A stretch of 64,000 nucleotides of DNA from Impatiens glandulifera (lineage: Eukaryota > Streptophyta > Magnoliopsida > Ericales > Balsaminaceae), in the NCBI RefSeq assembly GCF_907164915.1, contig NC_061866.1, positions 21,926,117-21,990,116 on the forward strand. Direction: 5' to 3'. Shown here piece after piece: positions 56,890 to 64,000 of the stretch. The notes under the pieces were generated by a model. It worked only from the letters and a program-made list of their open reading frames with translations, was not told the DNA's origin and searched no databases. Within the stretch, counting starts at the first letter, position 1; each line of letters begins with the position of its first letter. The position numbers and the translations under genes are program-made.

Positions 56890-58090
56890 CATTTTTAGAT
56901 AAAATTAGATCGGTTAAACAAAACTTAACAAAAACAAACTCCTTGTGCAGGAACAGGCAAAGAATCGAACCGGTCAAAGAACTTAACCGGTTAAGAAACT
57001 CAACCGGTCAAGCAATAAAACCGACCAGAAACATGACCGCACAAGAAAATCAAGAACGGTCAAAACAGAAGGCCAGAATCAATTAAACAGTCGGTCAATC
57101 AGAAGCAACGGAAAAACCGGAAGTCATCCGGTTAATGTAAATAACCGACCAGCATAAAAAGACACTTCGGGTATCTGTTGAGAATGATACCGAAGGAACA
57201 GATTGAGTATTGCCATATTCATACAAGTCTGAGGACAGTCTGCAGGCTGTAGAAGACCGTCCTACAAGATCTGTCTACTTCAGGATAAATCAAAAAGGCA
57301 ATCTTCCAAGTACAGACAACTGTCCAACCGACAGTTGCTATATTGAGTAAAAGACAAACCTAGCCGGTTTGACTTACACACTGGAAGACTAGACCGCCAG
57401 GTCTGAATCAATGAACCTCTGCTCAACCAATCAGATTCAAGGAAATGAAATGTGACCGTTGGCACATTTCACATATAAAAGAAGGAGCTGAAGAGGAATA
57501 AATGCGGGTTACAAGTTTTGAATTTTCTACAGCCTAAGAAAAATATTGTGTTCCATCTCTAGAAAGCTTAAGCGCTTATTTGAAGTGTATTCTACAATTT
57601 CGGTTAAAATTGTACGAGTGTTATCGAGCAGGAAATAAGTCTCGATCGGATTGTGTTTATATTCCTTAGTGAATATCCTTCTCGCGGTTTCGAGAGGAAG
57701 GGGTGACGTAGGAGTTTCATCTCCGAACATCCATAAAAACCAGTCTTCTCATTTACTTTCCGCCTACTTTACTTTATAACTGATCTGCATTAACCTACTA
57801 ATACCGCTCCAACTGACTCTACATCACCTAAACCGAATTACTAAGTTCCAAAACCGACCCAGCTATCTCCAAACCTGTCTTATTCAAATCCGGTCCTGCC
57901 TATCTCGTGTGTGTGTTGCTTCAACCTGAAACAAACCACTTCCGCGCTTGAACTTTGTTCAAGGGTTTGTGACTGTTTGTGTAGTGTTTAAACTCCGGTA
58001 TTAATCTTTAACCGGATTAATCACCACCCTTTGAGTGAGACGCAATAACCGGCCAACCCCGGTCCCCCAGCCTCGACCTAGATCCTAACA
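56890..58090 (+). repeat. Element D 5' LTR (left border approximate)
   Basis: It ends CTAGATCCTAACA at 58090. It contains repeated AACCGGTTA/AACCGGTCA sites (56970-57130), TATAAAAG at 57474-57481 and the conserved hairpin/GGGGTGACGTAGGAG block at 57671-57738. I could not fix the TG start; the left end may be truncated. Confidence 0.75.
57474..57481 (+). promoter_or_regulatory. LTR TATA box of element D
   Basis: TATAAAAG after GACCGTTGGCACATTTCACA, in the same position as in A and B. Confidence 0.65.
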
Positions 58091-58092
58091 AT

Positions 58093-58104
58093 TGGTATCA
58101 GAGC
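58093..58104 (+). other. Primer binding site of element D
   Basis: TGGTATCAGAGC, complementary to initiator tRNA-Met, two bases after the LTR. Confidence 0.92.
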
Positions 58105-58129
58105 AGTTAGTTTCAATACTCAAGCAAGC

Positions 58130-59908
58130 ATGTCTTTCAATAGGCCCCCAATGCTAGAAGGTGACGACTTTGCCAACTGGAAGGCACGCATGCACCTGCA
58201 TTTAATCACCATGGATGACGAGATGCAGTTCATCATAGCCGAAGGACCGATAATAATTGACAAAGACAGAAAGGATTGGACAACTGAAGATAGGAGAAGA
58301 AACAATCTGGATAACCATGCCAGAAACCGCATCTCCAACGGTTTGGACAGAAACACGTATTGCAAGGTCCGAGATTACAAAAAAGCAAAGGAAACATGGG
58401 AAGTAGTGATTCAGATTCATGAGGGAAACGAAAGAACCAAGGAAAATAAGATAATGGTGGCTACTTAGAAGTTTGAAAACATCAAGATGAGACCGGGAGA
58501 AACAATGAGGGAATACAATGACCGGTTCACAAGTGTGATAGACGAGCTAGCAACTCTTGGCAAAAGGTATGACAACAAGGAAGTTATCATGAAAGCGTTA
58601 AGATCTCTTCCAAGTGCATGGGACATAAAGACAATGGTGATGAGGGAATCAAACTACCTAAGCAAGATGAAGCTACACGATGTATTCGAAGATCTTAAGG
58701 CATATGAGTTTGAAATGAGATCTAGGACTGAAGAAGAAGTCTCAGCCTCAGCCTCAACTAGAGCATTGATCACATCCACAGAACCTGTTGCACCTGCACC
58801 AATCAGAACCGCTGAACAGTTCACCAAGGATGCCATGGCAATGCTTGCACAGAAATTTGGCAGATTCATGACGAGAAGCCAACCGACAAACAATAACTAC
58901 AACTATGGTGATAAGTCTAATGTAAAATGTTATAACTGTAACTATTTAGGACACTTCAAGTGGGAATGCAGAAAACCGAGGAGGGATGACCGGAAACCGG
59001 ACAATCAGAATAACCGAAATAACTATCAACAAACCGGTGAAGGAAGTGAGGTTCAGAAAGCACTGATAGCCGATGATGGAGGAAGCTTATGGGCTCACAG
59101 TGACAGTGATGATGAACTCACATGCCTCATGGAAAACGAGGAACAATTATTTGACTCTCCTTGTGAAGAATTTACTAAAGATGAGCTATATAATGCATTG
59201 AATGATATGGTAGCAGAGTATAAGAACCTATTAATGTTATTACCTAATCAACCCAACTTTAGAGACGACCTCATAGTACCTACCTTGACCGAACCAAAGA
59301 CATTACAACCTGATGAAACCCCTACCCTAGAAACCGAGGTAGCACCTGAATTATCCTCTGAGACCGAACAACTCAAGGAGACAGTTCAAGAGCTGACCGA
59401 AGAGGAAAATGCCCGACTCTAGTATAGAATGGTCGCATGGAAAAGATCTAGTGAAATGGTAAGCAAAATGTGTAGTTATAAAAGACACCCTACTTGCATG
59501 TTTGGTCTAGGATACAAAAACAATAGATCCAAAAACCAAAAGCACTTCGACAAAATGAGGCTCACAAAGGAAAATCTTCCCTTTGTAAGTTTTGTCAGAA
59601 GTTCCTTAACCGTTGAAGAGGAATTAACTGCCTATTATACGGAAGACAAACTAACCTATGTAGGTCCAACTGATGCTGAGAAATGGCTTCACTCTGAGAA
59701 AAGGAAAGCCAACCAGTCCAAAAATAGGCAAGCCAACTCACAACTGCATAGGACAAACCAAAAATCATCCCCACATAAGGCCTTTTTAGGAAAACAGAAA
59801 GATTCCAAACCGAGTGCAAGAAAATTAGTTAAGACATTGATCAGGAAAGCTGTCCGGTTTGTCAAAATATGGATACCTAAGGGACTAATCGCTTGTGGAC
59901 CCAAGTAA
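58130..59908 (+). pseudogene. Element D gag (two in-frame stops)
   Basis: It starts MSFNRPPMLEGDDFANWK. It has the UBN2-type capsid (WEVVIQIHEGNERTKENKI, LRSLPSAWDIK) and zinc knuckle CYNCNYLGHFKWEC, with a much shorter Asn/Arg tail than A. TAG at 58466 stands where A and B have CAG, and TAG at 59420 lies in the linker. The end is TAA (59906-59908) in the same overlapping context as A and B, with pol in the +1 frame. About 593 codons. Confidence 0.9.
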
Positions 59909-62900
59909 ATGTGGGTACCAAATAGTTGTAAATATGTACATTTTACAGGACATGAAGAAACGACTAGGAAACTCTGAATGGTACTTGGATAGTGGTTGCT
60001 CCAGGCACATGACTGGGAACAACAACCTTCTAACCGACATCAGAATAGAAACCGGTGCATTAATCACCTTCGGTGACAACTCAAAAGGTAGAACCTTGGG
60101 CAAGGGTAAGATTGTCCATGGTAACTTAACAATTGATAATGTACTCTTAGTCGAAAACCTACGTTTTAACTTGCTAAGGATTAGTCAAATGTGTGATGCT
60201 GGATACACTGTAGAATTTCTTAAACATGCATGCTTAGTTAAAAATTCTCAAGGTATTACACTGCTAACCGGAAATAGGTTAGGAAACATTTACAAGGTAG
60301 ACTGGAAGACTAAAGTAGAATATCCTATATGCATGATAGCTAAAACCGATCAAACTTGGTTGTGGCATAAGAGACTAAACCACTTAAACATGAAAACCTT
60401 AAACTATATCCGCGGTAAAAAGTTAGTCGAAGGAGTTCCTGACATAGTGTTTAATAAGGATAAAGTATGTTCAGCATGTCAAATGGGCAAACAAACTAAG
60501 TCAACCTTTAAGAGTAAAGGACACATTCAATCTAACTGATGTTAGATCTCCTTCACATGGATTATTTGGACCAATTAAGGTCGTCAGCCTAGGAGGTATG
60601 CTCTACACTATGGTAGTTGTTGATGATTATTCTAGGTATACATGGGTAACATTCTTGCCATCTAAACGTGAAACCGCATTAAATTTGATTACACTGCTTA
60701 AACGTTTGCAAAATGAAAAATCAACACGCATTAATAGCATTAGAAGTGATAGAGGAACCGAATTTACAAATAGTACTCTAAATGCTTTTCTCGATGAATC
60801 CGGTATTAGACACGAGTTGTCTAGTGCTAGGACTCCTCAACAGAACGGTCTGGCCGAGAGAAGAAACCGAACTCTCAAGGAAGCCACACGATCCATGATA
60901 GCCGATTCGGGTATTGCCCAGAAATTATGGGCTGAGGCTATCAACACCGCATGTCATACACAAAATTGTTCTCTGATTAACAAGTTTCACAACAAAACAC
61001 CTTATGTGGTATACTTTGATAGGGTTCCTAACCTTAAGTATCTTAAGATTTTCGGATGTAAATGCTACATTCACATAAATGGCAAAACTTATCTATCTGC
61101 TTTCGATGCAAAATCCGATGTTTGGATCATGCTAGGTTACTCAGTAGTTAGTAAAGCATATAGAGTGTATAACACTAGAACTTTAACCGTGGAGGAATCA
61201 CTTCATGTTGTTTTCGATGAATCGGTTGAAAGCAACACTGTATCATGCTTTGATCTACACAACAGATTGGAAAATAACAATATCCATTCTGACAGTGAAG
61301 ATGAGATTTCGGTTTTTAGGCGGTTTGTCCATGACCAAATGGGTAATGATGAAACCCAGCCGGATCAAGTTGTCCCACGACAGGAAGCTGACACCTCGGT
61401 CCAAATCGAGGAAATCGGTCGGTCTGACATTCCTGTTCAGCCTACCGATATGTCTAGCCTTGATTAAATAAACGGTGATTTGGTAGACACTCCTGAACCG
61501 AACCTCAAAAGGAACACAAATCATCCTCCTGAGCTAATTATAGGTGACCCTTCAGAACCTGTTCGAACTAGGCGTCAAATCCTGGAGGAATATTTTAATT
61601 CTGCTTTTATATCCCAGATTGAGCCGAAAAGAGTGGATGAAGCATTGTCAAATCCGGATTGGATCTTGGGAATGCAAGAAGAGTTAAACCATTTTGAGAG
61701 TAACAAAGTCTGGTACCTAGTTCCTAGACCGAAAGATCAACCGGTCATAGGAACAAGATGGGTATTTAGAAATAAACTCAATGAAGACGGTTTGGTCATG
61801 AGGAATAAAGCCAGATTAGTGGCACAAAGATATAAACAGGAAGAAGACATTGATTTTGAAGAATCATTTGCCCCTGTAGCTAGGATTGAAGCTATTAGGA
61901 TTTTTCTAGCTTTTGCTGCATTCAAAAACTTTAAAGTCTTTCAAATGGATGTTAAAAGTGTATTTTTGAATGGTGACCTACGTGAAGAAGTATATGTCGA
62001 ACAACCACCAGGATTCAAAAATGTTGAACTACCCAACCATGTATACCGGTTAAACAAAGCTTTATTCGGTCTAAAGGAAGCTCCTAGAGCCTGGTATGAC
62101 ACACTAACCGCATTCTTGTTAAAACATGATTTCACCATCGGTTCAGTGGACAAAACAATATTTAAGTTTAAGAAAAAGGAACATATCCTACTTGTTCAAA
62201 TATACGTAGATGATATCATCTTCGGTTCAACCGATCCTAAGTTATGTGATAAATTTTCAACCTTAATGACTAACAAGTTTGAAATGAGTATGATGGGAGA
62301 ATTAAGTTTCTTCATAGGTCTTCAGGTTAAGCAACTTGAAGAAGGAACTTTCATAAGCCAACCTAAGTATACTAAGGAACTTTTAAAGAAATTTGGGATG
62401 GACACGTGCTCCTCAGCCGCTACCCCAATGAGTTCATCGGTCAAACTGGACAAGGATGATGACGGTCAAGCAGTAGACCTAACAGCTTACCGAGGAATCA
62501 TCGGCTCTCTTCTATACCTGACAGCAAGTAGACCGGACATACTATTTGCGGTCGGTGTGTGTGGAAGATTCCAGGCTAATCCAAAACAGTCTCACTACAC
62601 AGCCACAAAGAGAATCTTGAAATACCTAAAGGGAACTCCTGACGTCGGCTTGTGGTATCCAAAGGACTCATCTTTTAACCTCACAAGTTATTCAGATGTA
62701 GACTATGCAGGTTGCAAGGTTGATAGAAAAAGCACCAGCGGAACATGCCAATTCCTAGGTGATCGGCTTGTTTCATGGCACAACAAGAAACAGACATCAG
62801 TAGCCACATCAACCACAGAAGCTGAATACCTGGCAGCCGGAAGTTGTTGTTCACAACTTCTTTGGATCCAACAACAATTGAAGGATTTCGGTATCACAGC

Positions 62901-63168
62901 CGAAGAGTCTCCAATTTTCTGTGATAACACAAGTGCCATAGTAATCACCTACAATCCGGTTCTACATTCTAGAACCAAGCATATTGATATAAGGCACCAC
63001 TTTATTCGGGAACATGTCATGCTGAAGCATATCCGACTGGAATATGTATCGACAGAACAACAAGTAGCTGATATCTTTACAAAGCCTCTGCAAGAAGCTA
63101 AGTTTTCTCAATTCAGACTCACACTCGGTTTAACCGATATTAGCCAGCTTATCCCTAAAAATGCTTAA
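59909..63168 (+). pseudogene. Element D pol polyprotein (one frameshift, one stop)
   Basis: WYLDSGCSRHMTG protease, HHCC region (LWHKRLNHLNMKT, CSACQMGK), then a break at 60537-60597 around the first integrase Asp, where small indels give two stops and a frame change. The integrase resumes (SDRGTEFTNS, LAERRNRTLKE). A TAA at 61465 (Gln in B) lies in the linker. RT ([23 protein letters not shown]) and RNase H ([29 protein letters not shown]) are open to the stop after LIPKNA at 63168. Close homologue of B pol. Confidence 0.92.
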
Positions 63169-63615
63169 AAAGGGAAATCAGTTCAGACAGACAAAACCGG
63201 TAGTTCCTCCTAAATTGTCGGATTCCAAATTTCCAAAGGTATTTATGGAAGAACCGCATGGTCTATCAGTTTGAGTAAACCGACTGGTTACTTAGTGCAT
63301 GCACCAAATAACCGCATCGGAACGAATAATTGAAAACCAACCGGTTTGGAAGTAGTTTACTTCGGATTATTTGGCCTCCAAACAAAAGTGGAATAATTAT
63401 TTGTGTTTAAAAGTATCTGTTCTGAAAAACTGCCTTTTCAAAGTAAAATCGGCCATACCTCAAAAGACGTGAAGATACGATATCTTTCACCGTCCAGGCC
63501 TATGACCCACATCCTAGGTTGTAGACATGCTTATTTCATGCAAAATGCTTTATCCTATGGATAATAGACATAATTACCTGCAACACACTGGATAATAAGA
63601 TCATCCCTCCACTAA
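63169..63615. other. Spacer between pol and accessory ORF of element D
   Basis: Non-coding. It begins with a PPT-like AAAAAGGGAAAT right after the pol stop and contains several AACCGG sites. It corresponds to 30592-31200 in B. Confidence 0.5.
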
Positions 63616-63624
63616 TATATATAA
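63616..63624 (+). promoter_or_regulatory. TATA box of the element D accessory ORF
   Basis: TATATATAA, 69 bp before the ATG at 63685. Confidence 0.5.
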
Positions 63625-63684
63625 GTTAGGCAAACCTTAAACAAAATAATCTCAAGATACATCTTATCCTTTCATTAAGACAAA

Positions 63685-64000
63685 ATGTCTCAGTTCCAAA
63701 TATCCTTCAAGTGGATTTCGATTCTGCTCAAGGCACTGAGCATTATGAAGTCTTCAAGATGATTAAGTCACTTGAAGACATCGGTCTCAAACACTTTCTA
63801 GATGACAAACATGTCATCTTTCCGGAATCTGTCCTGGAATTCTTTTACAATGCCAGGGTTTTTCGAGGTACTCCTCATTTTGACACCCACATTCCTTCCA
63901 AGGTGGGAGGGACTGTGTTCGACTTCACCGAAAGTGATTTCGCTATATGCTTCGACCTACCGAAGCAAGGGTTGACCGACCTAAACGTTCCGGCTGAACT
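63685..64000 (+). pseudogene. Accessory ORF of element D (5' part, runs off the window)
   Basis: The ATG at 63685 and the homologous body (from QVDFDSAQG at 63708) are in different frames, so an indel lies in the first 20 bases or another start is used. Family motifs follow: IGLKHFLDD, VLEFFYNARVF, GGTVFDFTESDFAICFDLP. Same position after pol as ORF 1 in B. Cut by the window end. Confidence 0.75.

Overview
The window is nuclear DNA of a flowering plant, very probably a eudicot. It is AT-rich, holds one intron-rich nuclear gene for a chloroplast protein, and is otherwise almost filled with plant transposable elements. Nothing in it looks bacterial or organellar. A lamiid/asterid source is only a guess, from recalled similarity of the accessory ORFs to hypothetical proteins of that group. 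Three runs of N (22681-22780, 22861-23360, 53604-54103; exactly 100, 500 and 500) are scaffold gaps of nominal length.

Layout. 1-778: partial LTR. 779-6830: AT-rich intergenic DNA with MITEs, a TA microsatellite and a tandem duplication. 6831-14256 (minus): the only host gene, EXECUTER1 (EX1), 11 exons coding 698 residues, with a 5'-truncated LINE and a long-TIR element in its introns. 14866-17699: a probable gypsy solo LTR with TSD. 18662-38969: Ty1/copia element A of the Sirevirus (SIRE) type. Element B (24255-38116) of the same family is nested in A's 3' LTR with a perfect GCAAT target duplication. 38990-42535: a deleted third Sirevirus (C). 42537-44520: second copy of the gypsy LTR. 44830-46820: hAT transposase relic. 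47560-49560: inverted tandem-repeat arms around a FAR1-like fragment. 49600-55015: another decayed element (E) ending in an LTR. 55016-56880: unassigned. 56890 to the window end: Sirevirus D, running off the edge.

The main point of interest is a gene family carried by the Sireviruses downstream of gag-pol. Element B carries three tandem divergent copies (31290-32027, 32470-33231, 33740-36826), and elements C, D and E each carry one; A keeps the last 50 codons of one. Each copy whose 5' end is visible has its own TATA-like box about 70-145 bp upstream, so the cassette looks like a set of separately transcribed genes, not an env read through from pol. The third copy in B is extended by about 800 residues of charged, coiled-coil and proline-rich sequence. 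No enzyme motif is visible and the function is unknown.

The elements also show how Sireviruses change: tandem 89-bp PPT-plus-LTR-head units at A's ends, palindrome arrays specific to each LTR family, a hairpin block shared by otherwise different LTRs, premature stops falling mostly on glutamine codons, a telomere-like patch inside B's gag, and a fragment of the pre-insertion (empty) site of A caught between assembly gaps.
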